In this document: in pieces, positions 12,829-24,749 of the stretch
Numbering within the stretch: the first letter of the stretch is position 1
Layout of the letters: each line of letters opens with the position of its first letter
Assembly: GCA_946800325.1 (NCBI GenBank)
Contig: OX326960.1
Coordinates: 22,807,150-22,871,149 of the forward strand
Reading direction: 5' to 3'
From: Luzula sylvatica
Taxonomy: Eukaryota > Streptophyta > Magnoliopsida > Poales > Juncaceae
Length of the DNA: 64,000 nucleotides
Notes under the pieces: generated by a model
The model's database searches: none
Told to the model about the DNA's origin: nothing
What the model saw: only the letters and a program-made list of their open reading frames with translations
Position numbers and translations under genes: made by a program

Positions 12829-13240
12829 GTCTGGTGATCATTTAATGGCATCAATTTTATTGATCCTTCAAGGTACCCAAATTTTCTTACTAATCAAGAA
12901 TGGAATGAGGTGGCTAAAATATATAATTGTTTAAAATATTTTTATGCCATTACCGAACTTCTTTCGGGTACATTGTATCCAACTTCGAATTTATTTTTCA
13001 AATCATTTTGTGATATTAAAATAAAAATCGAATCATGGTGCAAGAATGAGGACCCAATCATAAAGGAAATGGCCATGACAATGAAAAATAAATTCGACAA
13101 TATTGGTACCAATCAAATACCGCGTTAGCTATTGCTTGTTTTTTGGATCCCCGATATGAGATGGGGTTGATTGAATATTATTATCCAAAATTTTTTGGTA
13201 ATGGCGGTACAAAAGAAATTGACGATCAACTTAATTAGTA
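12829..13240 (+). pseudogene. hAT transposase C-terminal fragment, frameshifted
   Basis: The frame to about 13127 reads YPNFLTNQEWNEVAKIYNCL then KYFYAITELLSGTLYPTSNL, the conserved hAT transposase region just before the dimerisation domain. A +1 frameshift near 13122 continues as LDPRYEMGLIEYYYPKFFGN, matching the LDPRYK..IEYYF motif. An AG acceptor (TTTTCAG, 12823-12829) precedes it. The N-terminal zinc finger and the catalytic D/E region upstream are not visible, so the transposase is dead. Confidence 0.8.
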
Positions 13241-13754
13241 GGTAGTGGAAATAGTGACATTATCATTTTGGTAGTAACGTATTTTTTTGTGTTTTTAGCA
13301 TGTTCTACAAATTATCTATATTTGGTATGTATTAATGATAGTTAGAAGTTATTTGTTGATTTTGTGTTATGTATCAAACTAGACATAATTTTTGAGTACT
13401 AATAGTAACTATTGTAGTTGTCTTTCATGTTTTTTTTATTTAATTGGTTTCTTGTTTTTACTTTGGATTTGTTTCATATTGTCAGAGATATACCATGCAA
13501 AAAAATTAAAATCTTTTTTATTTTCCTCTAATTAATAATTACCACTGTAATCTTAAAAATAAACCGTATCCGTTTTAATATCCGAATATAAACCGTATCC
13601 GTATCCGATAATATCTGAACCGTATCCGTATCCGTTTAGTATCCGAACCGTATTCGGATCCGAGTAATTCCGTATCCGAAAAAAAATATGGATATGGATC
13701 TGGTTCGACTACTATCCGAACCGTATCCGAACCACTGACACCCCTAATTATACT

Positions 13755-15214
13755 ACTCTTCCCAAATTTACCTACCAAATCGTGATGGATAAACATGACA
13801 TTTTGTCGTGTTTACCAATTCACCCATCCAATTTGCAGTCAATTAATTAAACTTTCTATTAACGTCTAAATAAAATGCAATTAAAAGACCAATTAATTAA
13901 TTTCTAATTGAACTAATCGATGGTCCAATAAATTAATTTTCAATTAAAATAATCAAATTAAAATTACAAAATCAATTGGGGAACAATTTTGGTGCAAATC
14001 GGAGCTCCCATTTAATCGTAATGTCATCGGGAAAATATCTGGATTTGATGGGTGAAATATGAAAACATGGTAGAAAGCCTGGTTATACAACCTCACAAGC
14101 CATTTGTATCCGTGCACACGGTCCATTTATAAAATGGCAAAATAATTCTAGATATCAAATTGAGCCAATATAGAAACTGGAATTTCCAGTAATTCATACA
14201 TATCATATTCGGGACCAATATTTTTGGATACAATAAACCAACCTGCATCAATCGTAAATCTTAATCCGAAAACACAATCCAGAGCAAAATACTTTTCAAG
14301 GGCAAAATTATAATCAACAAAAGTAACCAAGAAAATGAAATATTTTTTAAAAATAATATATATTAAATACGATATTCTTAAAAAAAATATAAAATATCGA
14401 ATTATTAAAAAATATCGTGTCTTGGTATTATATTAATATGAAATTTTTTTTACAGAAAAGACAAATCATATTATTTTAGTTTATAATCATATTATTAAAA
14501 TATTAAAAAATATTATTTTTTTTTTTTTTAAAGAATAAAAATGGATGGGTTGGAAAAAAACGAAAAGCATGCCAAACTCGGAAAAAAAATAACCACCAAA
14601 AAGCTCTTATCAATGGTAATGATTTTTTTTGTTTTTTAGTGATCATGTTTATCAAACCCGGATTTCTGTTTTGGCATTTTGTATGTCGGGTTAATAAACC
14701 CCAGTATTTTAGATTAATTAATATGAACTGAAATAGATGTGATTAATTAAGGTTTAAACTAACGTGATTTTAAAACACGGTATTTAAGCAAGTTCAAGGT
14801 TTCGGGTTTTTAAAATCTGACAAGACTAATTTAATATTCTGATTCCTGACACGACACGTTTTTTAAGACAATTAGTGGATCGAGATTAAAACTTACGAAG
14901 AACACAAAAACGAACTGCAAAAAGGTACTAAAATCAATTAATTTGCCTAATTTTTGTTCTTATTTGATTTTGTTACTCGATACGAAGCTGTTAATTGATT
15001 CTCTTTCGTGATTTTTGGAAAATTTTGTTAATTATGAGAAATGTTTGTCGACTGAAAAGTATTCGTGTGGGATTTCCACGGGCTTATGAGAAAAATGATA
15101 TATTTATTGTTTGATAACATAATAAAATAATTTCATGTATCAATTTTACTAATTTTACTAATTTTACTACAGTAGAATGTGTTATTCATAACACATACTT
15201 ACACATACTTATTC
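13755..15214. other. AT-rich intergenic DNA
   Basis: No gene visible. A part near 13780-14080 loosely resembles 43500-43850 (phrases AATTCACCCA and AATTAATTT-rich tracts), perhaps an old shared repeat. Confidence 0.35.
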
Positions 15215-18107
15215 ATAACACATATTTTATTGACAATATTCCACAATTATTTTCCACATGAAAGGCCCCAAAGTTTTATTCGCACATGTAATTAATAATT
15301 AATTCATCATTAATTATGATAACTACCGAGGCATTTCAGGTTTTTAACTTTGGTGTTTTTGTCTTAGTTTTGTTGGAATCTACCGTGATAAAATCATAAA
15401 ATGTAGTACAATTATATGTTCCAACTTTTTAATTTCTATTTTTTATTAAATAAATAATATTTTTGTCCTTCATTTATTTATTATTATTTGAAACCAATAG
15501 GGTTATGATATGAACAAGCAAAACATCCCCAGTTTTATAAGGACATTCATTTCAATAAAAAGACATTAAATGTATTAATAGACATGGATTTTTTTTTAAA
15601 CTATAAACTATGTATAGACATACAATATTTTTATTGAAAAATATGATACTTTTTCAAAACATATATTTAGAAACTAGGAAAAAATAAACATACAATTTGT
15701 TTTTTTTTTAAGTATAATATTCAGTATATAAAACAAAATAATTATAGGTATATTATTTCATAAATATAATATTTTTTGTTAGATGCTATTTAATTCTCCT
15801 ATTTAAAATTGAAAGTTAATATTTGAATCTTTGATAAATGGAAAAAATAAAATTGATGATGAAATATTGTGTTTGTTTTGATTAATTTTTTTTACTAAAA
15901 CAACATAATTATTTTATTTTTTTTTTTTTTTTTTTGAAAAACTAAAGGGGCGAAGCCTCTTTTAATATATTAAAGCAAAGTTTAATACATTGGTGCGATT
16001 TTACATGATAAATGTAAAAAAGTAGTTTCGCAAAAATAAATTATAATTGCAAAAGTAAGATACATGCCGAGAGATGATTCTTTCGGCCATCCTTAGACGA
16101 ACGCAACCTCTCTCTGCCCTTGGTTTGCCACGCGCGCTCGGATTGTCATCGAAGCTGTCACCGTCGCTGTCGCGGCCCGTCGCTCTCGGACTCGCCCCCA
16201 GACTCGCCCCAGACTCGGCCGTCGCTCTCGGCCTCGCCCCAGACTCGGCCCAGACTCGTCCCAGACTCGCCCCAGACTCGGCACCAGCCTCGCGTTTTTT
16301 CGATTTCCCTTTTTCCCTTCCCGCTTTTTCCTTTCGAGTTTTTGCTCTTCGAGGAGCTCCAAAATCGCCCCGATGACAGCCCTCGCTAGCTTCGGAAACC
16401 CTAGCCGCCGCCGCTCGCTAGCGATGATGCTTTCGGCTATCCTTAGATGATCAATTCGTCTCCATAATCGGCCTCGTCGGAGCCGTCACCCTTTTCCTTG
16501 TCGCGGCACCGTCGCCCTCGCTGTCGCAGCCTGTCGCGCCCTCGCTGTCGCTGTCGCCCTCGGATTGTCGCCGGGGCTGTGCCCGTCGCTCTCGGATCTC
16601 CACCAGGGGCTGTCGTCCTCGGGTTGTCGCCGGGGCTGTCGTCCTCGGATCTCCGCCAGGGGCTGTCGCCGTCGCCTTCGCCATCGTCACGGTGGTCTCG
16701 GTTCGTCGTCGCCTTGCTAGGGTTCCAAGCTCCCCTTTCCTCCCTTTCCAGTGACCTCTTTCCTCCCTTTCCTTTCTTTCCTCCCCTTCCTGCCTGTCCT
16801 CCCCTTCCTGCCGACGCTAGGGTCCCTTTTCTTCCTTTGCTCCCCTTCCTGCCGACGCGTCGTTCGCCTCGGTGGCCACGGTTTGCCTCCGTCGCCGCTC
16901 GCCTCGGTTTCCCTCCGTCGCCGCTCGCGTCGTTTTGCCTCCAGCACCGCGGTCTATCGTCGTCGCGCCGGACCTCCAGGAGCTGGGTCGAAGGAGCTGG
17001 GTCGAAGGTGTGAGAGAGGAGGGGGTGGAGGCGGCGGCTAGGGTTTGCCTCCACCCCAGAATCGCCTAGCTCGTCGGAAGGTTTGTCGCTACTTAGAAAG
17101 ATAGAAAGAGTGTCGCTTCTAACATAATTATTTTATGTTGATATATTTAGGTCCATGACATGAAATATGTTTTTAAATAGATATAGTCCGACACATTTCA
17201 ATAAATCAAATCTATTTAATGTAAACAAGTTCAAAGACCAAGACTCCAACAAAAGCATGCTCGTTTTGTGAAACTATATTGAAAAAAAAAAATCCATACA
17301 TTATATTAATATTTAATGTAAACAAGTCCGACACATTTCAATGAAACTATATTTAAAAAAATTTGCGAGTCTGTTTTGCACAGTGATGAAACAACATTTC
17401 AAACTTCAACATGAAGTTTATAATAAGAAAAAACGGCACATTTGGGGAAATCAAAATTATAGTTTGCCATCATATTTCAACAAAAACATGTCGATGATAT
17501 CATCTAATTAATTGGATGAGTTGTTAATTGGATTTGCAATTTTGACGCGTAATATAAATTATATAATAATAATAATAATAATAATAATATATATTGATAT
17601 TTTTTCTGGGCCTATTAACAAACACTTGGATTAACAGGCTGTACAAATATCTGTGTGAATACACATTCTTGCAGGCCTATTAATTAAGGATTGGACTGCT
17701 GGATTCAAATTTTCAAAAAAAAAACAAAAAAAAAATAGGTGGACTTCTTTATCATAATTAATTTGACTGGTTTGTACAGATTTAGTAATTAGGGATGATT
17801 TTCATATGTTTCACATTTGTTATTTTCAATTATTCCTAAAGTGCGGCTTTTTTGCAAAAAAAAAAAAAAAAATTATTCCTAAAGTGCCCTTACAATTTAT
17901 TGTATTATTAGTTAATTACTGAATTGCTCATTTTCTGTAATTATGAGTGATATGTACATATTTGTAATTAATTCTATATTTTTTGTTTAATTTACAGATA
18001 TGTAATTAATATATTATTTATTATTTGCTTAATATTTGTTATAAACAGTTAATTACAAATGTTTTTTTTGTATTCGTTAATAAATATTTTTTTATACCAT
18101 AATTTGT
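15215..18107. repeat. Low-copy repeat A, copy A1
   Basis: Starting at CATAACACATATTTTATTG this segment aligns at high identity with A2 (35167-39349) and more distantly with A3 (about 51570-54645). A1 carries the retroposon at 15918-17120 and lacks the A2 stretch 36060-38640. The alignment ends near ATACCATA at 18107. No coding capacity; identity of the ancestral sequence unknown. Confidence 0.85.
15918..17120 (-). mobile_element. Non-LTR retroposon (LINE-type tail) with GC-rich body
   Basis: A 16-base duplication AACATAATTATTTTAT flanks it (15902-15917 and 17121-17136), and A2 has a single copy of that sequence at the empty site (about 35867-35882). On the minus strand it ends with AGAGGCTTCGCCCCTTTAG, TTTTTC and 18 A residues, a plant LINE-like 3' tail. 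The rest is unlike the AT-rich surroundings: GC-rich, starting near AAACCCTAGCCGCC, with short repeats such as GCCCCAGACTCG (16195-16280). A 203-codon frame (16443-17054, minus), rich in Gly, Arg and Asp, starts near the 5' end but has no recognised domain. No reverse transcriptase is present, so it was moved in trans. Confidence 0.85.
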
Positions 18108-18210
18108 AATTGTGGGCGTGTATTGCTGATGAAGATATTCTCTATTATCAATTAATGTGTAATAGAGTGGGTGTGTTGCGTTAATTCAGAGTCGTTAGTA
18201 TTATTATGTA

Positions 18211-19022
18211 CTAGCTTTATTCTCGCGCAATTGCGCGAGATGTTTGTTTTATAAGTATTTAAATAGAATTAACGCGTGTGCGAATTAACGCGCATGCGTT
18301 TGAACTAAATTAATCTAATCATGAAATATTTGCAAATATCATGATGTCAATAGATGCATAAGGTTCATGAAATTAGTCTATCACGGATATTATTTTCTAA
18401 TATAATTTGTATAAATAACATTTGTTCAGGTGCTTCTAAAATCGATTAATATAATCATGACCTATTCGCAAATTTTAATATGTATGTAAAATAGAAAAAA
18501 AAAAGACCAAATGTAAAAAAGGATCAAAATGTAAAATAAGAAAAAAGGATAAAAATGTAAAAAAATATCGAAATGTAAATAAAAAAGGACCAAAATATAA
18601 ATAAAAGACCAAAATGTAAATTAAAAGTAAAAAGGATCAAAATGTAAAAAAGGACCGAAATGTAATTTAAAAATGACCAAAATGTAAAATAAGAAAAATG
18701 ATCAAAATGTAAAAAAGGACCGAAATGTAATTTAAAAAGGACCAAAATGTAAATAAAAAGGACCAGAATGTAAATTTTAAAACTAAAAAGGGCCAAATGT
18801 TAATAAAAAAAACCAAAATGTAAATTAAAAAAAAAAATTTAATTTAAAAAGGACCAAAATATAAATAAAAAGGACCGAAATGAAAATTTTAAAACTAAAA
18901 AGGACCAAAATGTTAATAGAAAGGACTAAAATATAACTTAAAAAAATATTTTTTTTACACAAAAGCCCTTGATGACGTGGAGGCTTAGAATTGCAAGAAA
19001 TTTCTTAACTTTATACATAAGA
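18211..19022 (-). mobile_element. Non-autonomous Helitron with internal minisatellite (812 bp)
   Basis: Minus-strand 3' end: perfect hairpin CTCGCGCAATTGCGCGAG, 7 bases, then CTAG (18211-18214) followed by T. 5' end at 19022 starts TCTTATGTATAAAG, preceded by A. Between 18495 and 18945 it contains about 20 degenerate copies of an approximately 20-22-base unit (AAAAGGACCAAAATGTAAAT). Same family as 61848-63246. Confidence 0.85.
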
Positions 19023-20900
19023 TATAATTTGTTATATATTACAATTTACGAATTAGTAGTCACATTATAATATTTCGAATGATATTTCAAATTATAATAC
19101 AGTTGTGTTTTGTGTACCATGAAGAGCTTGTTTCAAATGTTATTCCATACATGTTATCATGCATGAAATTTAAGATGTTAATTCAGTTTATACTTCATAA
19201 AAAAATAAAATAATATTACATTTATTATCTTCCCATTGTAAATTGTAATACATTCAAATTCAAATGTGACTAGCGGATCAACTGTCAATTAATAGGTACA
19301 CATTAATTAATATATTAATATAATACCAACAAAAGGCTATTTGGCAATTAACAATAGCTTACAAATTTTGCTTTAAAAAAAGAAAACAATCGCTTACAAA
19401 TTTGAAATAATATTACACAAATTGTTGGGATTGCGATTAATTGATAAAATTACAATTCAAGTAAATTGATAAACTGACAATTAACAGTCCATTACAATAA
19501 CATAAAATTTGGAATCATATTACAGAATTTTTTTTAATTAACACAAAAAAATCAATTTCGAAAGCTAAATTCCGACTTCATTTATCCTTACATCTTAAAA
19601 TAATAAAATCAATCTTAGTAATAATACTGCAATTTCAATTTATCATTAAATATATATAAATTATAAACGAATCATATAAAAATAACTATATTATTTGTAT
19701 TGTCATAATATTAAATTTTTAGTTCGTTTATTTAAATATACTATAAGAGGTTCTGGATACAATCGCTATTGACATAAATGGATGGACTATGGATGTACGA
19801 GCCTTCTCTCCATTTCTTATAAAAAAAATTTGTTTTATTCATATAGTTAAAAAAACTATTAAATACATGATACAATTTGTTTGGTTCGGTTTAACCTATT
19901 TTCAAAATATTAAAATAGAACCGAACAAATCGTAAAATATTAATTCCTATACCGAACCAAAAAGTCAAACAGAACTAAAGAAATCTAAAAACCAAACCAT
20001 TAAATAAAATTGGTCCGATTCGATTTCCAAATAAACCGAACCATTTACACATCTCTATTTATATATACGGTAAATAATTATATCAATAAATAATGCAAAC
20101 ATTTTTCATAAATTATCATGTGCATGATGTTAGTTTCTCAAATGTAAATGATAAATTCAAACAAAGTCATATTGTCATTATTGACATGCCGGTCAAGTAG
20201 CCAGTGATGAAAATATTTACACAAATGGCTACATAGATTGGATAAGCTATGTACATATGACATAATCAATGTGATATAAAATAAATATCTTTATGAAAGG
20301 CATGAATATTATTATGGCACATATTTGCATGTGGAATACACATTTTATCTATGTTGTATGGATTTTTCAATCCCCGACTGTATCCGTATTGTCGCATCAC
20401 CGTATTTGTATCGTACTCGGAATTTTTTAATAAAGTTATGGTATCATCGTATATGTTGCGTATTCATGGAACATTGCATTTTATTGATTTAAGACCTAAA
20501 TTTAGGAATAATATTAATCTTAGAACAAGAATTGATATTGCCCGTCAAATTGCCACTTTCAAAATTTCAAAATATTAATTTATTAATTTTCAACATAAAT
20601 AAATTTAAAACATACAAGTTGAAATGTAAAAACAAAAATTTTATAATTTATTTTCAAATTATTTCTGAAATTCAAATCAAATTTTTTTTATAGAGGAAAA
20701 TTCAAATCAAATTTCACGTCACATATTTAAAATAGAAATTACTTTACAAATAGCATGAAAAATGTAATTTATTATTTATTCACATAAATGATGCTTATCA
20801 AATTTGTTATAAATAATCTGGAAAAAATAATCGGAGCGAGAACACGTTCTACCAATGGTTAGTACATCGAAATTTGTTATAATAAACAGTTCATTTTGAA
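19023..20900. other. Decayed repeat DNA
   Basis: GGTTCGG/CCGAACC-rich patch at 19870-20045 and GTATCCGTATTG-type words at 20370-20420 resemble hAT subterminal sequence, but I could not place element ends or target duplications. A 75-codon frame at 20351-20578 is not recognised and is probably chance. Confidence 0.4.
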
Positions 20901-21785
20901 GTAATAATATGGGCGAAATCAATTGCATGAGTACAATAAATTTAACGAATTTTTATAAAACAATATTTTTTTTTTTGCATTTGAAGATATGTTACTATGG
21001 ACACGTCAGTTTCATTTTTTCATAAAAATCTTTGCATACTATATGTAATTATTATATTTGTTGTAATTACAACATGGAGAAAACTAAAAATCGGTTGATT
21101 TACTTTAAAAACTAAAAGTTCAGTAACTGAAATTTGATAAAGTATTTAATTGTAAGAAATCAACAATTTAGAGGGAATACGAGACAACTAAAAATCGAAT
21201 GACTAATATTGACAAATATATGTTGTGTGATCAAAATTCGACTGAGTAAATACATCCAAAAATGTATTCAACATTTTAAAGTGACTAAAATTTCACAAGT
21301 GATTTTGTTTGGATAACATAAAAAAATTGGTGAGAACATAAGAGAATAAAAGTTCATGATTATTCAGACAACTGTTTGACCCAAATTGGATAAAATTAAA
21401 AAAAATTAAGGGAAATATTTTTACAGTAAAATGTCGAGTGACTAAATTTTTTCTAAGATATAATTTGGACAAACCAAAACATTAGTGACTATATAGGGGC
21501 AACTAAATATTCAGTGATATATTTGAATTGTTAAAAATCAAGTGACTAATATTTTGAAAGATTGGCGTAATTTGGATTAATCAAAAATTTAGTAATAACA
21601 TGAGGATAATTGATAGTTTGGAATTATAAGATTTTGTGTTAATTAAATAGATATATGTGTAGATACAAATAACAAAATGTTTATGTCATTATAAATTGAA
21701 AATTGCATTTTTTTTTCTTTAATTTACGTTTAACAAAAAAAAAAAAATTATTTATCGCACAACACGTGCGTCCTTTTGATACTAG
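20901..21785 (+). mobile_element. Helitron 3' portion (5' end not located)
   Basis: The plus-strand end is a perfect hairpin CGCACAACACGTGCG (21756-21770), then TCCTTTTGATA and CTAG (21782-21785), followed by T. Upstream, from about 21100, degenerate repeats of a GTGACTAAAATTT phrase occur, similar in style to the minisatellites of the other Helitrons. The stated start is arbitrary. Confidence 0.6.
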
Positions 21786-24025
21786 TATATGCAAAATTGA
21801 AAAGCAATTCATTGTCTTTTCGAAGTTTGGGACTCGTTGTAATTAGATATGAATTGGTGTTGTGGCTATTTATTATTGTTGTTATTATTAAATTAATAAC
21901 TTAGATTTAAATGTTAATTTGTATATTTATGAAAGAATGTGTATATTTATGTGAAATATGTATAATTAAGTGAAATGATGTGTTGTGTGGTCAATACATG
22001 TTCAAATTGTGTCGTATTATAATTTAACGATTTAAATGTTTGGGATTACGTGACAAAAAAGAGATTGTTCAAATATGCATGAGAAAGAAAAGATTAGGAT
22101 TTTATTTGTTTTTTAATACAATTTTGTTGTTCATTCAATAATAATAATAATTTATTTCCCTCTGTGAATACAGTTAATTGCTGAACTAAATATATGATGA
22201 AAGCAGGACCGGTCCGTAATTTTGGTTGCCCTAGACCAACATGTTACCGGTACAAGAATAATTTTAAAATCTGGAACAAAAATAAAAAATAAAAAAATAC
22301 CATCATAGCTCTTATATTTTGTAAACTAAATTGATGCTGACTTTTTTGGTTTCCATGTCCTCAATGGGGACGAGGGATGTTGGCCTTACTATTCTTATAT
22401 AATTAACACATCTCTTTAACATGATAATTAAACATACCATATAACTAATGATGTAGTATAATTAACATTTATATAAATTAAAAATATTTATTTAATATTA
22501 ATTAATTGTTAATTATATTTTATTTAATATTAATTAAAGTGTTTTGATTAGGATATAGATGATGTAGTAGTGAAAGTTTTGGGCAAAGTAATCAATTAAT
22601 TAAAGTGTTTTTATTAGGATATGGCGATACGGCAATTTAACATATGATTTTGGATACGATACGGATACGGCGATACGGCTAAATTCGGTATTTTGGAGTA
22701 TCCGCACAACATAGTATCATGTATGTTTACTTTATTTTTATTTTATTTTTCCCGAATTTAAGTTTGGATGCGTGACAAGAATTCGAGATTAAATTATTAA
22801 GTGTGAGTATTACATTGAATGTGTGTATTGAAATGTAAACATTTATTGAATTTGTATGTGTATTTAAATGTAATTGTGTTTTGAAATATGAGATTGTAGG
22901 GAATGCGTATTGGTACAAAACTTGTGTTGCATGGATATTTATCAAAATATGAGATCGAATTCGTTGAAAATGAAATGGATGTGTATGAATGACAAAAAAA
23001 ATAGATACCAATTATGAACCTTGTGTGTCCAATCTCATAATCTATGTACACGTTTTGTCAAAAATAGGTATTGTCGTGCAATAATGTATGTGGTGCCAAG
23101 TTTATATATGTACATGTATATTTTCCCCAAATCACCTCCTCTCTCTCTAACATCATTAGCTTTAGCTTCTTGTACTAATACTGGTACAACACTTTTATCA
23201 TTACTGTGTGCGTAGCAAGGCCTTAATGCACTGCTAGAAAAATAAATAAGCAACACAATGAGAGCCTAAGAAAATAAAATAAACATATAATTGTAGCATA
23301 ATAAATCCTATCACCATTTCATTCCTATTAAACCTTAAAAATAACCTAATAAATCCTAAATTTCCCCCAAATGTTCCTCATAAACCCTAAAACAGCTTAA
23401 TAAACCCTAATTAGCCCCCCTCAGCCCTTGATTCATCAAAACCATTAAACCGTAGCTCCACTCCGCACCATATAAGTTAAATTTCAATTTAACAACCTCA
23501 ATTAAGATCCAATTAATCCAAAATCAGTCAATTTAAACAAAATTTATCAATAATCAAATCAGCATTCAGTCGAAACTGAACAATTTCTACAAAAACTACA
23601 ACTGAATTGAATGCGGTCAGGGAAATACTAAAACAATTATTAGTATATTACCTTTCACATTTAACTGAAAGTACAGAGCAATCGAAAAATCCTGTTTTGG
23701 TATAGTCACCACATTCTCAGCACATCTGGAAGCATAGAGCCACCAAGAGAGCTTCTAAAATATGCTTTTTGTCCTAGAGATCCTGTTTTGGTTTCCTTTG
23801 AGAGAGTTGTCGAGAGATTTGCATCGCTTGAGAGCTTGAGACGATCTGGAGAAGAGCTCCTGTTTTGGTTTCCACTTTAATTAACGGGAGTGGAGGTTAA
23901 AATTAACGTGAGCGTATATGACAAAAGTTTGCACAAATCACGATGTGGATCTGAGGGTTAAAAATTCACAAGCAAAAAATAGGAGTAACTTGTACAAGTT
24001 TTTTAGTTATTCTCTCTCTATCTCT

Positions 24026-24028
<3 letters not shown>
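21786..24028. other. AT-rich intergenic DNA
   Basis: No gene seen. A cluster of GATACGG words at 22620-22700 resembles the transposon-end motif found at 39.6 and 40.6 kb. A less AT-rich stretch (23280-23480) has repeated AACCCTAA/AAACCCTAAT phrases, too scattered to be telomeric. Confidence 0.4.

Positions 24029-24066
<38 letters not shown>
24029..24066. repeat. (TA)n microsatellite
   Basis: An uninterrupted TA run of about 38 bases directly left of an inverted-repeat element. Confidence 0.9.
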
Positions 24067-24067
<1 letters not shown>

Positions 24068-24069
<2 letters not shown>

Positions 24070-24605
24070 ATATGATCAATGACCAACACTCTTGGTTGGC
24101 CAACGTCGGCCAACAACAATTATTTCACTAAATCTAAATATTAAAATCGAATTTTAACCGTACAGATATGATTTATATCATTTGAGAATGTTGTAGATTC
24201 AATTTCATGAAAAATAAAAAACTTCGATCATACTTATCATAATACTTTAAAAAATTGAACGGTAGGAAATAGTTACAACATGAATCATCATTAAATAAAT
24301 TTTGAAATTCGATTTTTTTGATTTGGATGTATTTTAAATCATATAGATAGGCTCAAGAAGAATTTTTACTAAGTTTCGAGTTTTCCTTCATGGAAATCTA
24401 TAAATTTACCGAAATGGACGGTTGTGAAAATATGTTATCGGTTTTGTTAGATACAAAAAACGAAATTGTATAAAATTTATTCTACATCATATCTAAATGA
24501 TATAAAACATATCTATACGGTTAAGATTCGATTATAATATTTAGATTTAGTGTAATAAGTGTTGTTGGCCGACGTTGGTCAAACAAGAGTTGCAAATCAA
24601 GAATA
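24068..24605. mobile_element. Inverted-repeat DNA element (MULE/MITE-like)
   Basis: Long imperfect terminal inverted repeats: the left arm with CCAACGTCGGCCAACAACA, CACTAAATCTAAATATTA and GATATGATTTATATCATTT (24100-24180) is mirrored in complement at 24490-24590. Arms of at least 90 bases surround a loop of about 300 bases. No coding sequence. Exact ends and target duplication are not resolved because the left side adjoins the TA run. Confidence 0.7.
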
Positions 24606-24749
24606 TTAAATATTCAGCGACGTCCCGATCGATGAACAAATATAGACCTCACGCAAAAGAGCATAGGATCTAGATACAAAAAAGGACCGCAATAATGAAC
24701 AAAATAACTTGAGAGGAGAGGTAGGAATGTAGTGGCGATCCACCTGCGC

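Larger units (their letters stand above)
11091..13746 (+). mobile_element. hAT-family DNA transposon with 8-bp target duplication
   Basis: Bounded on both sides by the 8-base duplication ATTATACT (11083-11090 and 13747-13754). Terminal inverted repeats are TAGGGGGTGTCAATGG on the left and the complement of CCACTGACACCCCTA on the right. Both subterminal regions are packed with GGATCCG/CGTATCCG words (11105-11260 and 13565-13735), as expected for transposase-binding sites. It contains transposase remains (12829-13240) and a Helitron (11707-12497) that inserted later. Confidence 0.88.

Noticed and set aside
16443..17054. 203-aa frame on the minus strand in the retroposon as a real gene
   Set aside because: No recognisable domain, GC-rich low-complexity composition, and overlapping long frames on the other strand; kept only as a property of the retroposon.
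23280..23480. AAACCCTAA-type phrases as an interstitial telomeric repeat
   Set aside because: Copies are scattered and not in tandem.
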